In this document: positions 12,256-25,262 of the stretch, piece after piece
Numbering within the stretch: position 1 is the stretch's first letter
How the letters are laid out: every line of letters starts with the position of its first letter
Assembly: GCF_033118175.1 (NCBI RefSeq)
Contig: NC_083701.1
Coordinates: 51,721,001 to 51,785,000 of the forward strand
Length of the DNA: 64,000 nt
Direction of reading: 5' to 3'
Source: Dama dama
Taxonomy: Eukaryota > Chordata > Mammalia > Artiodactyla > Cervidae
Translations under genes and position numbers: made by a program
The notes under the pieces: generated by a model
Database searches by the model: none
What the model was told of the DNA's origin: nothing
Seen by the model: only the letters and a program-made list of their open reading frames with translations

Positions 12256-12295
<40 letters not shown>
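12245..12295 (+). repeat. (AAC)n-(CA)n microsatellite
   Basis: Four or five AAC units pass into about 19 uninterrupted CA units and a C run. It lies at the 3' tail of the BovB fragment, a common place for ruminant microsatellites to arise. It is likely polymorphic. Confidence 0.97.
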
Positions 12296-12296
<1 letters not shown>

Positions 12297-12310
12297 CCAT
12301 ATAAAGAAAA

Positions 12311-12715
12311 GGAGGACTTCACCAGTGGCTCAGCAAATAAGAATCTGCCTGCCAATGCAAGAGACACAGATAGGTTTGATCCCTGGTCTGGGGAGATCCC
12401 ACCTGCCACAGAGCAACTAGGCCCGTGCACACAACTACTGAGTCAACACTATAGCCTGCGAGCTGCAACTACTGACCCTGTGTACCACGACTACTGAAGC
12501 CGGGGCACCCTAGAGCTGCACACTGCAACCATTGAGCCTGGGTTGCACTAACCTCAACTACCGAGGTCTGCACGCCTAGAGCCTGTGCTCTCCAACTAGA
12601 GAAGCCGCCAAAAGGAGAAGCCCACACAAAGAAGAGTAGCCCCTGCTCACTGCGACTAAAGAAGTCTGCAGGCAGCAGCAAAGACCTAGTGAAACCAAAA
12701 TAAAATAATTTTTTT
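12311..12715 (+). repeat. CHR-type (ART2-like) SINE
   Basis: A tRNA-like head (ACTTCACCAGTGGCTCAG) leads into a long body with repeated phrases of the CAACTACTGA and GAGAAGCC type, and an A-rich tail with TAAAATAA. This organisation is characteristic of the CHR SINEs shared by cetaceans, hippos and ruminants. It is about 400 bases long, near full length. Confidence 0.88.
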
Positions 12716-13064
12716 TAAAAAAGACAAGGGGAGGTTACTAATTTGTCAATTATTTTAAGTTAAAATGGTCAAAGTAGGAATTATGGGGAAACAAAACTTG
12801 ATTCAAAAGCTAATGGAAATTCAGCATATCAAAGAGCTACCTGAAAAATTGGTGGATTTTCTATAGGTGTTTGGTGTCTAAGCAGCCATTTGGAAAACAG
12901 CAAATCTGGAGTTCAAATTTAATTCTTAGAACAAGAGAGAGTACAAAAAAATCAAACATTTAAGTTAAAAAATCATAAAAGTTAATGTAGAATTAAAAAT
13001 TCAAATTTGTACAGCATGAAAAATTTTCCTTAGAAGGCATAAATACAAAACCAAAAAAATTTAC
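12716..13064. other. No gene recognised
   Basis: AT-rich DNA with no supportable feature. Confidence 0.4.
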
Positions 13065-13215
13065 TAATAGTAGTCCTATTTACTTATGAAGAAATCAGAG
13101 TAAAGTCAAGTTTATTTGCCCAAGGACATAGAGACAAGTATTAGCATAGCTTGGATCCTAATCCATTCTTTGAATTTATTTACTACATGCTTTGCTATTA
13201 TCATAATTAAAATGA
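13065..13215 (+). repeat. MIR-like ancient SINE
   Basis: The block TTATGAAGAAATCAGAGTAAAG followed by TTGCCCAAGGACATAGAGAC and GCTTGGATCCTAATCC matches the core and 3' part of MIR in order and spacing, with heavy divergence. Confidence 0.6.
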
Positions 13216-14390
13216 TACCCTATTAGTATTAGCTAAATGGAGGTCTCCCAATAGCATTAGAGTTATTAAATAGTCCTTAATCAAGGAAATGGTTTTGATC
13301 TGTTTATGTTCATTAGGTGGTTGTAAATGGTTTAATTCATTTTGCTAGTGAAACAAGCTAAGAGACACAATGAACATGGATATTCTATATTCAGTATTAA
13401 TTTATTCCTCTTCTATATTCAAGTATTATCTGATTGAACTTTCATCAGAAGATTAATTTCATCATATTTTATATTTTAAGAACTTGAGAACACAAGTGAT
13501 TCAGTTTATGATAAGTCTGTTGAGAGCAAAGATAGTAGGTTATTCATGATTGTATGCCCATAATAGATGAAGAATAATTTTAAGTTATTTTATACAAAAA
13601 ATGTTTCTTATATAAGTATGCTATTTACTATGCTAGGTGTATATTACTTAAATCAAGGGGAAATTTTAGCATAGGTATATACAATGAAGTCTACACAGAG
13701 TTTACTTTTGTCAATGAATATATTTCATTTACAGACTATAAAAGTCTTCATATGTAGAGAAAGTGACAATAATATCAACAAGTTACAGTGATGAGTTGAT
13801 AAAAGGTAATTAATTGAGAAATGAAAAAATATAATTACAAGGCTGGGGCATTTATACTATTAAAAAATGGCAACTTTTACAGTGCCAGTTGTCTTTTAGG
13901 TATCTTATACATGATCTAACATGGTAATTAATTTCTACTTCCATGTATCTAGACTCATAGTGGGTGTAGTCAGTTTAAATAGATGCATATACAAATAATA
14001 CTTTTAATGTATGTTGACCTCAAATGAGCAACACTTAAAAGACATCTTTTACAAATTAATACAGGACCTTTGTACCAAAGTTTCACTAAACAGCATTACC
14101 ACTTGGTAGTATTTTTATTTATTTATTTCTTTTGTAATTTTTTAATCTTATGATTATGATTCACTAAATTGATTCTAAACTTCCTAGTGGGTCACTGCTA
14201 GAGTGAAAACACTAATATATATAACAAATCTTTTAAATACATATTATATGCATAGACTTTGTTCTGCTGTTTGTTTCAATGCTTTTAAATTGCAAAGCAC
14301 ATTCAAGATGAAAATATTGGGTATATGGAAAAATATTTAGAAATATATGTGAGAAAGTAGTGTTCAGTTGGTATAATTTGAGTGGACTTA
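13216..14390. other. No gene recognised
   Basis: AT-rich unique DNA. No supportable feature was found. Confidence 0.45.
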
Positions 14391-14402
14391 AACAGTAATT
14401 TT

Positions 14403-14523
14403 GGAGAAGGAAATTGCAATCCACTTCAATATTCTTGCCTGGAAAATCCCATGGGCAGAGGAGACTGGCAGGCTACAGTCCATGGGATTGCAGAGTTGGA
14501 CATAACTTAATGACTAAATAAAC
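14403..14523 (+). repeat. BovA monomer SINE
   Basis: A headless BovA body between perfect 12-base target duplications, AACAGTAATTTT at 14391-14402 and 14524-14535. The A-rich tail reads TAAATAAAC. Confidence 0.95.
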
Positions 14524-14535
14524 AACAGTAATTTT

Positions 14536-16057
14536 ATATTTATATGAATCCATTAGTTCTTCTTTTTTCATTTTTAAAGTAAGTTAACAATTGAAATATT
14601 TGCCATCCTACCTACCTCAGAGGGAGAAAATGTAAGCTCTGAGAATGTATTTGACAGTCAGGGAAGGTATTAAGCCTATCTTTTAATATGGTTGGCAGCG
14701 GGGGTCAGTGGGTGGGGGTGGGGGGGCTTGGGAAGTGCTCTGCTTTCAAATGGATGAGAAGCAATATCCTTAAGGAGAGAAGAGTTTCATTTGAAACTGA
14801 GAAGTGAACAATACGTTCATGGAAGAAATGACATAGAGAGAGGGGTGTGGGAGAGCATTATAACAGGGGAAATATGGGAAATTACAAGCACCAAGAGCCT
14901 AGGAGAGATCATATGACCAGAGGCATACAAATTTGGAGGAAAAAAATTAGAATAAAAAGGATAATTGACAGGGTGATTTTAGTCCAACAACCACTAGGAG
15001 GACAATGGACACGGACCCTTCATGATACAGCCTGTGATCTAAAATAAAGTGGTGTCCTGTGAGATAATATCCCTTTTCTTTTCTTTCGGAATTGCAAGCA
15101 GAAGCTACCAGAGTATGATTATCTTTTTCCAGTTGGTGAGGGGGGAGGAGAGGTGACAGCTTAAGGATGGAAGAAACCAGATGATGAATTCAATACCAAA
15201 AGTAATAATGAGTGAGTGAAGATGCGGTCCTGAGTGTTATCAGATTGGAAGCAGCCTAGAATATTGGATACTGAGTCTAACAGGGGTCAAAATGGTATGT
15301 GGGAGCTTTGAGAAATCTTTAGAAAAACTCCGATATCTAGCAAAACCTGGAAAATTATGAAAAGCCTTCTAGAACATCACAAACAATAAAGAAAACCACA
15401 ACTAATCAGATGCAGAATTTCCTAAAATGCTAATTTATAAAATATTTGCATTTTGGATTCATAAAAACAGTCAGGTAATTAAGTACTGTGGTAAAATAAG
15501 ATGTATTTGGACTGGTGCTATTTTGATGTGTCACGTTTGATTTTTCTAAACAGATATAACTAACTCCGCATACAGACCTTAACATACTTTCTTTTACACT
15601 TTTTTTTTCTTCTCCCAGTTGCTCTTCATTAGAAGTTCATCCCATTTCCCTTTTTCTATTGGCATCATCCCTTAAAGACTCCAGGAAGTCTTCATGTGTA
15701 TATATTTCAAAAACTGTCACTCGGGCAGTAAACATTAACCAAGAATAAACAAAAGTCTAAATAGTCTGAATAAACCAGAGTGTTATGAAAACTTCCCACC
15801 ACTAGTCAGTACAAGCTGATGGAGTTTGTGTACCCTGCTCTAGGACCTGGTATCGGACCAGGTCATCATCTCACCCTTACTTTGTTTTCCTTATGGATTC
15901 TGTTAAAGGGGCATTTTCTCTTCTTTCCTGAGAGAAGTTAGAACCACCCTGGGCTCTCTCACTGAACTTCTCCATTATTGGAAGCACCATCTGGAATCTC
16001 AGTCTTTTTCTCTCTGAAAATATGGGGTTTCTTTCACAATATGATCTTTCTCACATC
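14536..16057. other. No gene recognised; contains a G-run cluster
   Basis: Unique DNA, apart from a G-rich motif at 14700-14727 with four G-runs of three or more separated by 1-5 bases, able in principle to form a quadruplex. Nothing else could be named. Confidence 0.45.
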
Positions 16058-16242
16058 AGGGTTCCCTGTTGGTTCAGTGGTAAAGAACCCAGGGATTGCA
16101 TCCCTGAGTCAGGAAGATCTGCTGGAGGAGGGCATGGCAACCCACTCCAGTATATTTGCCTGGAAAACCCCATAGACAAAAGAGTCTGGCAGGCTACAGT
16201 TCATGGGGTCACAAAGAGTCAGACATGAGTGAGCTACTAAAC
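16058..16242 (+). repeat. Bov-tA SINE with shortened head
   Basis: The sense copy has lost roughly 25 bases of the tRNA-like head, between the GGTAAAGAA box and the second promoter box. The BovA body carries the GGAGGAGGGCATGGC variant. Confidence 0.9.
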
Positions 16243-17499
16243 AGCTTCATATCAGAAAGTTCTGTGCTATATGTATTAAACTGTGAAAATCTTGACAATA
16301 AATCCCAACATTTTCTATTGGATTTTCTTCCTCCCTGTACAACCTCCTTGTACAAGACAAGGGATGACTGCAAACCACAAAACGAAACGAAGAGGAAAGT
16401 TTATAGATATTTACTGAATAAAATAAAACATATTCAAGGCAATCTAAAATGCTAAGCCATTTATTTTAAGAATTACTTTTACAAGTGCATGGCTGCTAAA
16501 TTAATGTTATACTATATACAGTTTTAACTGCTTATTTTCCCTGTAGATATGTGCTTACTAATCCAGAATATATGAACATTTAAAAATTACGTTATACATG
16601 ATCATATCACCTAAAGTCTATAGATGTCTGTAATTAGTGACAATTAGATTTTTGCTCATATATTTTAAAATTGCTAGATTAAAAACAAATTGTATCTCAC
16701 TGGCTACAAGCAGAAAGTCATCATTAGTTAGGGTGACTTTAATCTAAAAATAAATATAAAATTAAACAGCAGTAACAGGCACAGAAATAACATATACTCT
16801 TGCTCTTTATTTCCAGTTTCGTGAGTAATTGGTTTTGCCTCTGAAAGATAACTAGACATTTCTGAAGCCCCAGGGTTATGATTTACTAAACTAAACAAGA
16901 ATGATAGAGTACCAATAAAATGTACATAGGTTTTTCAGTGAAAATATAAGAATAAGTGTATTTCTTTACAATAATTATAAACAGTTTTATATTAATATTT
17001 ATATATACTTACATAAATATATACTATATTTATATAATATCAATCATACTATATATTATATGGTATATTTTGGTTCAAAATGAATTCCACCAAATCTCAG
17101 CATGTTGTTGGCACTAAAGTGGACTGGGATTGTACAATACAGTTTGCAAGGTTAAGAGAGATTACAGAAGTGGTGCTATTCCCAATTTCCTAATCATGCA
17201 TTAATTTTTACTTATTCTCATGTGATCACACACCAAGCTCTGGCCATGCAACACACCAACTAATGTGTTTAATATCTACCGTAAAGGAAAACAGAGTGAA
17301 ATAATATGTATTTTCTCAGTAACTAATACTGTAGTTATACATATGTCTTACCCTTTTAATTCTATTTAATTTTCCTCTTAGACCCTACCAGTTAACATTC
17401 TTTAGTCCTCCACTATTTCAGTGAAATCTCCCTCTCTCACTCTCTTATGTAGAAACATCATCTATTCCATTATCTATTTCACTTTGGCTTTTTCTTTCT
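16243..17499. other. No gene recognised; AT low-complexity at 16984-17072
   Basis: Mostly unique AT-rich DNA. Bases 16984-17072 are nearly pure A/T with TATATA-like words. No other feature. Confidence 0.45.
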
Positions 17500-19250
17500 T
17501 TTTTGAGAATTGACTCAATGTGACAGTGAAATGGACAAAATTTAAATGTGAATTTCTATGAATTTTGACAAATGCATACATTCAATTAGCACATGTAACC
17601 CAATCAACCCAACATAATCAGGTAATGGAAATTTCTATCGCCATAGAGGATCTCATTATACTTCTAAAGCATTCTGATTACTTTCTCACTAATTTAGTAT
17701 TTTTCCACTTAAGAACATCATATTAATAAAATAATAGATTATGTGCTATGTTTGTACTTTGATAACTCAGTATGATTTTGAGATTCACCCAAGTTTTTTT
17801 TAAACATATCAATTATTCTTTTTCATTGCTCAATAGCACCTTATATTTTTTAAAATGTGAACCTGTCTATGGTAACAGTCATTTGAATTATTTCTAATTT
17901 TTTGTTGAGTTCTTATGGAACATTCTTATATAGGCTTTTGTGGATATATATTTTTATTTCCCTTAAGAAGTACCTAAGAGTGGAATTACTAGGCTAGAAG
18001 GGAGATGAATGCTCACTTTTATAATAAACTACCAAACAGTTCTCCAAAGCAATAACATGATTTTACATTTCCATCAAAAATATAGGAAAATTCATGTTGC
18101 TCTTCATCTTTGCCATATTTTAATGATTTTGATATTTCTATTAAAAACTATTCTAGTGTGGATGAAGTGGTAAGTCACTATGCTTTACTTTGCATTTCCC
18201 AAATAACTAATGAGGTGAGGCACTTTTTTTTCTGTTAACTGGTTTTTCATGTATCCTCTTTAGTAAAGTGTTTTTTCAATTATATCCTTAATTTTCAATT
18301 GAATTGTTGGATTTTTTGTATTGAGCTATAAGAATTTTGTGTATATTCAGATACAAGCTCTTTGTCACATACCAGCTCTTCATCAAATATGTGTATTATG
18401 AATATTTTCTCTCTCTGTGGTTTGCACATTCTTAACAGTGTTTTTAAGTGAGTGGAAGTTACAAATTTTGATGAAGTTTATGAATTTTTCTTTCATATAA
18501 ATATATAAATTTCATATAAATTTTCTTTCTCTCCAGAACCTTGTCAAAGTTGCAAAGATACTCTTTATTTTCTTATAGAAGCTTTATATGTTTTTAGATT
18601 TGTGTATAAAAAAAATACATTTCAAATAATTTTTTCCACAACTAGGGCTATCTGTTGTTCAAGCAATATTTTCTGAGGAGACTTTTCTCTACTGAATTTC
18701 TTTGGTACCTATTTCTGTACTATTCACCCATCCATTTCTTTTAAAACTCCAATACCAATAAACATTGTTGATAACTGTAATTTTCTACTAAGTGTTCAAA
18801 CAGGTAATATAAACCTTGCAACTGTGAAATTCATTTAACTGTATACACAAAATATGTGCATTTATTGTATATAAATTGTGTAATAATGATTTTAAAAGTT
18901 ACCAACTATAATTGTGATTTGTCTTATTTTCCTCTTTACTGCTGTCAGTTTTGATTTTGCCTTTTTGGAAACTCATTAAGTACATTCACTGTTAAGTTCC
19001 TGTTTTATTGACGAATAAACCTATGTCATTATGTAATGTTCTTTATCTCTTATTTTTATGCTGTTTTTGATGATTATTACTTCATGTTATACCTTTTTTT
19101 TCCCTTGCATTCTGTTACATCTGTCTTTTTTTCTTAGCATTATTTTATTTACAGTTTGTTTCTGTGGACAGTACTTGATTGGGTCTTGCTTTTTTTTCTA
19201 TCTCTGTGAGTTTTAGCCTTTCAAGTACCTAGTCCATTTACAAACTTTTA
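17500..19250 (-). repeat. Old L1 (L1M-type), internally deleted
   Basis: On the minus strand, 17500-17830 is an L1 3' UTR and 17830-18790 is a 3' portion (the TTTGCACATTCTTAACAGTG and TTGTATTGAGC blocks). 18890-19250 matches the ORF2 endonuclease region (CTATGTCATTATGTAATGTTC, TTGATTGGGTCTTGC). Roughly the middle of ORF2 is missing near 18800. No coding capacity remains. Confidence 0.72.
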
Positions 19251-19270
19251 AGCTCTTTGAGATAACTGTA

Positions 19271-19312
19271 AATTTCCATATGGTTATAAGAAATGTTAAC
19301 CATATGGAAATT
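19271..19312. repeat. Perfect 16-bp inverted repeat
   Basis: AATTTCCATATGGTTA (19271-19286) and its exact complement (19297-19312) are separated by 10 bases, so the strand can fold into a hairpin. It lies between two L1 remnants. No family was recognised. Confidence 0.9.
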
Positions 19313-19339
19313 GGTAAATCTTTATTAATTATAATAAAG

Positions 19340-19800
19340 AAAGATTACACAATTCACCTATTTTCCCCAAGAAAACTTGTATAACTATATCACTACCAGG
19401 AAATCAACATCAATAAAATCCATTGACTTCAGCCATATTTCACAAGTTTTTCATACATGTATTTGTATGTGTGTGTTTTTGGGTTTGTTACTTCTGTGCA
19501 ACTTTACCACATGTTTAGATTCATGTGGCTGCCAACATAGTCAAGATACAGGACAATTACAGCAGAAAGTAGCTTATGCTACTGCCTCAATACCACAGCC
19601 TCCCCTTCTCTACCTCTGTAATAACTGGTAACTGACAACGTTTTCCATCTCTATACTTTTGTCACTTTATGAATTTTATTTTTATGGACATGTACACTAT
19701 GTGAGCTCTGACATTTTTACTCAGCATAATACTCTTGAGAACCATCCAAGTTTTTGCAAAAATCATCACTATGGTTCACTGTTTCCTACATTTTCTGAAT
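19340..19800 (-). repeat. Second old L1 3' UTR fragment
   Basis: Phrases including AGATTCATGTGGCTGCC, CAAGATACAGGAC, GTTTTCCATCTCTATAC and TCAGCATAATACTCTTGAGA follow the order of an L1M 3' UTR on the minus strand. It repeats the same part of the element already seen at 17500-17830, so it is a separate copy. Confidence 0.7.
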
Positions 19801-21910
19801 TACTATTTTTCATAATATTTAGAAAGGTTTAGTCACTTTTTGATTAAATAGTGTAACATCTTGTTCTGAATTGCTTCTCCCTCTGGGACTCTAATTAAAC
19901 TACTGTACATTAAACATTATAATATCACAGACACTGCACATTTCTTTCTGGTATCTGCTTATTTTCTCTGCACTTCATAATGGAGCAGCAGAGAAATAGG
20001 AAAAATTAAATTAATTGTATCATTACTTATAAAATTAGTAGACTTCACCTAAACTGATTGGGGATTATGCAAGTTTGATTTATAAAAATAAAAATATCCT
20101 TAGTAATCATGAAAAAATTATATATGAAAGAATCATGAAGGATGATGGATCACAAGTGGAATATTAACAAAAAAACCCATAAAAGTATAAACTAAAATGA
20201 TATGAGATGAACAAATATGTCTATCTTATTAAATATGGCAAATTCAGATATTAAAAGAGAAGAACATAGTAAGAGCTATGAGAGGATTAAGAGATTGATG
20301 TTGTACATGTTTAGTGTTTGATTCAGAGATTCTACCAACGCCTTTTTCTTTTTAATAAACAGAGGTATGTAAATACTAAAATTAGGTACTAACCTCAAGT
20401 GCCTCTGTCTTTTTCAACTAAGTTTTAAGTAAATATTTAACTAAATTATAAGTAAATATTTATTAATCAACTACTCTTAATATTTTAGCCCCAAGTTTTC
20501 CATTTTTTCTATGTTAGATTTCGAGGATAGATTTCTGTTTATATTACTATCACTCTGAATTGTGTTGGAAGGATTTCCTAAAATAATTGATATGAAAATG
20601 ATCATTAAATTATTAAATTCTGCACTAGAATTATGTGGTGGTTTTCAATAGTACAGCTATGTATTTTTCTCATTCTTATTTACATAAATATATATAATCT
20701 AAATGAAAGAATATGTAAATTCTACAAATTTAATCAGATATTATAATGGATAACCGAGAAAAGATGCAGCACAGTTAGCACTGGCAATTTTTAAAAATAA
20801 GAGTAGAAAAACTCCAACTCAATTTCATGCTTTGAAATTCTCTGCTTTTATATTTAGAAGTTATAGGACTGTATTCTTGAATAAGGACTTTTTTTCTTAA
20901 GAACACAATTTCCTTTACTAAAGAATACATCTCTGAACAGTATTCAACAAGAATTGTGACTGATCTAATTAAAACTATAATAATCCAGTCACGCTTCTCA
21001 TATAGTGCCCCTTATTAGCCTTTCAGGGAGTTTCCTTTGCAGTATAGCATGCCATGGCCAGGTCTGGGTTAAGGAAAATTGGATTCATTATGGCAGTGAT
21101 GACAAATTATCTTCTGTAAGAATAGTTTAACACAATGGGTCAAAAGGGAAGAAACTAAACAAAAGAAACGAATGGCATGAGTATGAATAAAGAATAAAAT
21201 TGCATATTAAAAAAAATCAAAGCAATAGAAGAAATTATAAAAACTGAATAAAAAGGTAATGCAAAACTGTAGGCATAATGAGTTTTTCTTGTCGTTAGAG
21301 GTTATTACATTCTCATTTCTTTTATGATCATATGTGGCATATCCCAGTTTTTGAGGGCCTTCAACACATTTAGCAAAAGTAATACATGCAAAATTACAGG
21401 AAACTCTTAGCTTTGAAATAATGGCTAACAGGCAATCATGAACCACTAATTTTTTTTGGCAGAAATTTGTAGCAGTTAGTATGGGTTAAAAGTTCAGTTT
21501 GACCCAGTATTTGATTTGCTCAAAGTTAAACTTTATTAAGTAATATATAAGCACTTTTCTTATCTCACTCTATTTTGCCAATATCAAAAACTGGAAAGGG
21601 ACTTTAATATTTTTTGACATTTCTGTTTTATTCACACACTAATGATTTTGTTAAATCCAGCTTAGGATAAAATCATCCCAGGCATACTTAATATGAAATG
21701 GATTTCAACTGATATTTGGATTCGGTGCAAAGTTATATTATAGTATTAGGTAGAATTGTTTAAATGATTAATTTAATAAATTGTGTATTGTCTTTATGAT
21801 GACATAAAGTGAGCATATTCAATACTGTGGATTTTACTGCAAAAATGTCTTTAGATCTTTTAAAACTTCATTTGACTTTTGTAAGAATGTATTGTAATAT
21901 AGAGAGTACA
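19801..21910. other. No gene recognised
   Basis: AT-rich DNA. A minor duplicated 14-mer, TAAGTAAATATTTA, occurs at 20426 and 20449. No gene or named repeat was found. Confidence 0.45.
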
Positions 21911-22118
21911 GGTTTTCCTGGTGGTTCAGACAGTAAAGAATCTGCCTGCAATGCAGGAGACCTAGTTTCAATCCCTGGGTTGGGGGGATCCCCTGGAGAA
22001 AGGCTGGCAACCCACTCGAGTGGATTCTTGCCTGGAGAATCCCCATAGACATAGGTGCCTGGCGGGCTACAGTTCATGGGGTCACAAAGAGTAGGACACG
22101 ACTGACTGACTAAGCACA
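21911..22118 (+). repeat. Bov-tA SINE
   Basis: Full-length sense copy: head from GGTTTTCCTGGTGG, then the BovA body ending in a GACTGACTGACTAAG tail. It carries small changes such as CTCGAGTGG in the body. Confidence 0.93.
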
Positions 22119-23399
22119 GTACATAGAGTATAGATGCAATGAAATCTATAGTAGATATAAAGAAATTAAATATTTCAGAAAATGAAAGAAATTTCTGGTA
22201 TGCTGTAACTATTTAACAATTTGTAAGGACTTAAGGTTAGCTTTTATAAATAACTGTTTTGTGCCTTTGCAGATATGAAATATATATGTTAATATGTGAT
22301 ATATGTATTCAATAATATGGACAATGGAAAACATTAAATAAGATTTACACATGTGCTCTTCTTCATAAGCATTACATTGTTAGAAAAATATCCAAAACTG
22401 ACATCTTTATCTAATATTATTACTTTAAACTAAATGTAATAGGCCAAGATGGTCAAATGGAATAGGTTAAGATGTGTACCTTGGTAAACTCAGCAAAAAG
22501 CCCTTACACTATTATATTTCTTATTATTAAATGAATAGTATTTGTTAAAGGCAATTTGATTATTTATTCAACAAATACTACCATGAGTGCTACATTGAGG
22601 AATTAATGGAAAGAGACACAAAAATGAAAAGGCAATATGGGTATGAATGAGTTTTCAAATAAGAAACAAAGACCAGTTGTGTATATCTATGTACCTAAAA
22701 TTCAAGATATACCTATATGTACCTAAAGTTCATTATGTGTTATTAGAAAAATAATAAGTACCTGTATAAATTGTGAAAACTGATATAATAAAAGGTTTGT
22801 AAAATATGTAGATTTTGTATGTGCCTTAGGAGAATAGCCGTATTTTGAGTATGTGGAAAAAATAGGCAAAGAATTTGTGTCTGAGAAAGTAGTATGGATA
22901 GGAAACAAGAAATAGAAAAGACTGAAAATTTTGGGTCAGGTATAGAGAAGATTCTAGAACAGAGTCCTATTCAAAAGAATAGGAGATAGTGTTGGAGAAT
23001 TGGAGCTAGGTTGTGGGTGGAATTAAATGAATAATAAATGGTTTGTTATTCATACTTTGAAGATTTTAGTTAAGGAAACTGAATGATATCAGCTTTTGCT
23101 CTGAAAGGTAGACATAGCTATTTTAATTTAACAAATTGGAAATGAGACAGACTATATAGAATTCACATAGGGACAATAGGACAGATGAGAGGCGATGCCG
23201 ACCTAACTTGGGTTGCCATTAGAGGGAATGAGAATGTTGGAAGAAATATGATTCCTTGTGGGGAATAAATAGGAATTAATAGGTTATTTGAGTGGCAAGA
23301 AGCATCAAAAAATAAAGAAATCAATAACACATATAAGTTTATATTTAAACCTGAGTGGTCATATTTTCAGAGAACTCACAAAGGGACAATACTGAATAG
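22119..23399. other. No gene; possible L2-like trace at 22553-22650
   Basis: TTATTCAACAAATACTACCATGAGTGC resembles the 3' end of old L2/MIR elements but is too short to be sure. TATGTACCTAAA is repeated at 22689 and 22714. The rest is unrecognised. Confidence 0.35.
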
Positions 23400-23640
23400 C
23401 AAGCACCTTCTGATTGTTTACTATGTGACAGTCACTAGCCTAAACACCTCATGCACATTATTTCATTTAGTCCTTAAAAAAAAAACCAAAACTTGTGATG
23501 AACACATAATTTTTTTGAGAAATTTTTAAACACTTTTGGAAACTAGCCAAAAATTAAATAGAAACTTGCTCAATAATTACAAATTATCAGGACTGGGATT
23601 AAACAGAAAGAGTAAAACTCCAAAGATCATACCTACTCTG
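23400..23640 (+). repeat. MIR-like ancient SINE
   Basis: TTTACTATGTGACAGTCACTAGCCTAAACACC, then ATTATTTCATTTAGTCCTTA and GGACTGGGATTAAACAG, give the MIR order: body, core and 3' end. A poly-A patch and substitutions interrupt the core. Confidence 0.65.
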
Positions 23641-23847
23641 ATTTTTGTATAGAAGAGGCACGGCATGTTTAAGGAGTGAGAAGACATACAACCAGGATAT
23701 GGGGAGCCCAGGAGTAGATCTTAGAAATAATAAAATGCATTGTGTATTTGAGAAATAAATCATACTTTGTATGGCCTAAGAGTGGAATGCCAGATAAATT
23801 ATGACAAGTAATGGTGTAAATAAAACCAGATAATTTAAATACTTTTA
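23641..23847. other. Unrecognised short stretch
   Basis: Nothing supportable. Confidence 0.3.
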
Positions 23848-24047
23848 GGGGCTCCCCTGTGGCTCAGTGGTAGAGAATCTGCCTGCCAATGCAGGACATG
23901 CGGGTTCAATCCCTGTGTCAGGAAGATCCCCTGAAGAAGGAAATGGCAACTCACTCCACTATTGTCTGGAAAGTCCCATGGACAGAGGAGCCAGGCAGGC
24001 TACAGTGCATGAAGTCTTAAAGAGTTAGATACAATTCAGTGACAATG
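23848..24047 (+). repeat. Bov-tA SINE
   Basis: Sense copy from GGGGCTCCCCTGTGGCTCAG. The body is diverged (GAAGTCTTAAAGAGTTAG instead of GGGGTCGCAAAGAGTCGG), which points to an older insertion. Confidence 0.92.
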
Positions 24048-25150
24048 CAATGCTAATGTCAATGCAAGACATGGCAAGGAAATTGGGCTAAAAGCAATAG
24101 TAAGTTCTTTAAATTTGGGATTTAAAAGGATAACACTGGCTGAAATTAGGTAAACTTAGGTTGGGAAGAAGGAACAAGAAGGAGGTAAGCATAAAGTTAT
24201 GTTCCTTTTCTTGTTATTCAATCAGAAGTTACATAGGCCATGGAAAAATATAGTAATGTTAGATTCCTAGAAACAGGACCAGCAGGACTTGGACATGAAC
24301 TGAATGCAGATAAGAGCAGAGGAGGTATAGAGCACAAATATTACGCTCAGGATTCAGGATTGGGCAAGGTGATATGATTGATGAGGTGTTCAGGATCCTA
24401 CATATTGACAGAAATGTGGCACCTAAAGGAATCCTTTGGAGACATTAATGCTAAGTTTTGCTCCAGGCATATTCATTTAAGATGCTGGTAGGACATTTGG
24501 GTAGACATTTAGAATTGAAAGACCTTCCTCAAGGAAAAAAAGAAAGGTCTTTGTATGTAGGTTTAAGTATTTTAGTGGATTTTCCACCCAAATTCTTTTC
24601 AAGTGGTTCAGATAGTACCTACTAGGTCTATGAAGTGGAACGGGTCATGGGCTAGCCAGTGTGTATATGGCATTCTACTCAGCTCTTGCCACCCTAGAAC
24701 CTTTGCGAGGATGGGTATATGACCCAAGCCACACCTTCTAAACACACTACATACATGCAGAGGTTTTTACTGGGACTTCAAAGTTATACAGTGTAAACCC
24801 CGTGGTAAAAGTGGCCTTATATTTTAATGCCTTGCTAAACACTTTATGGAAATAAAATACAGAGCAGAACCTATGGAAGAAGACCTTTTACAGAATCATA
24901 GAAAAATTGAATCCAACATTGGCTGAATCCATAAGAAACCAAGATGCTCCTCAATTCTGTGAGCCAATTATTTTCTTTTACATTTAAGCTCATTTGAATT
25001 ATATTACTGTGACATGTACCTAACACAGTACTGACAAATGCAGAAACCATTCACATGAAATTATATTTAGAAACCACATAATCTTCAAAGAAAGGAAAAG
25101 TTTTACCTTTGGTAAAGATGTCAGAGGAATCAATAAAATTGTGACATACT
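24048..25150. other. No gene recognised
   Basis: Unique-looking DNA. Around 24640-24790 the words GGGTATATGACCCAAGCC and ACTGGGACTT recall an old mammalian repeat, but no family can be named. Confidence 0.35.
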
Positions 25151-25160
25151 AAAATAGTAC

Positions 25161-25252
25161 CGATCCATGACTGATTCATGTCAATGTACGGCAAAAACCA
25201 CTACAATATTATAAAGTAATTAGCCTCCAACTAATAAAAATAAATGAAAAAA
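25161..25252 (+). repeat. Ruminant L1 3' tail insertion
   Basis: This is the last ~80 bases of a ruminant L1 3' UTR (TGATTCATGTCAATGTACGG, TAATTAGCCTCCAACTAATAA) plus an A tail. It lies between 10-base duplications, AAAATAGTAC at 25151-25160 and 25253-25262. It is a severely 5'-truncated L1 insertion with no coding content. Confidence 0.85.
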
Positions 25253-25262
25253 AAAATAGTAC

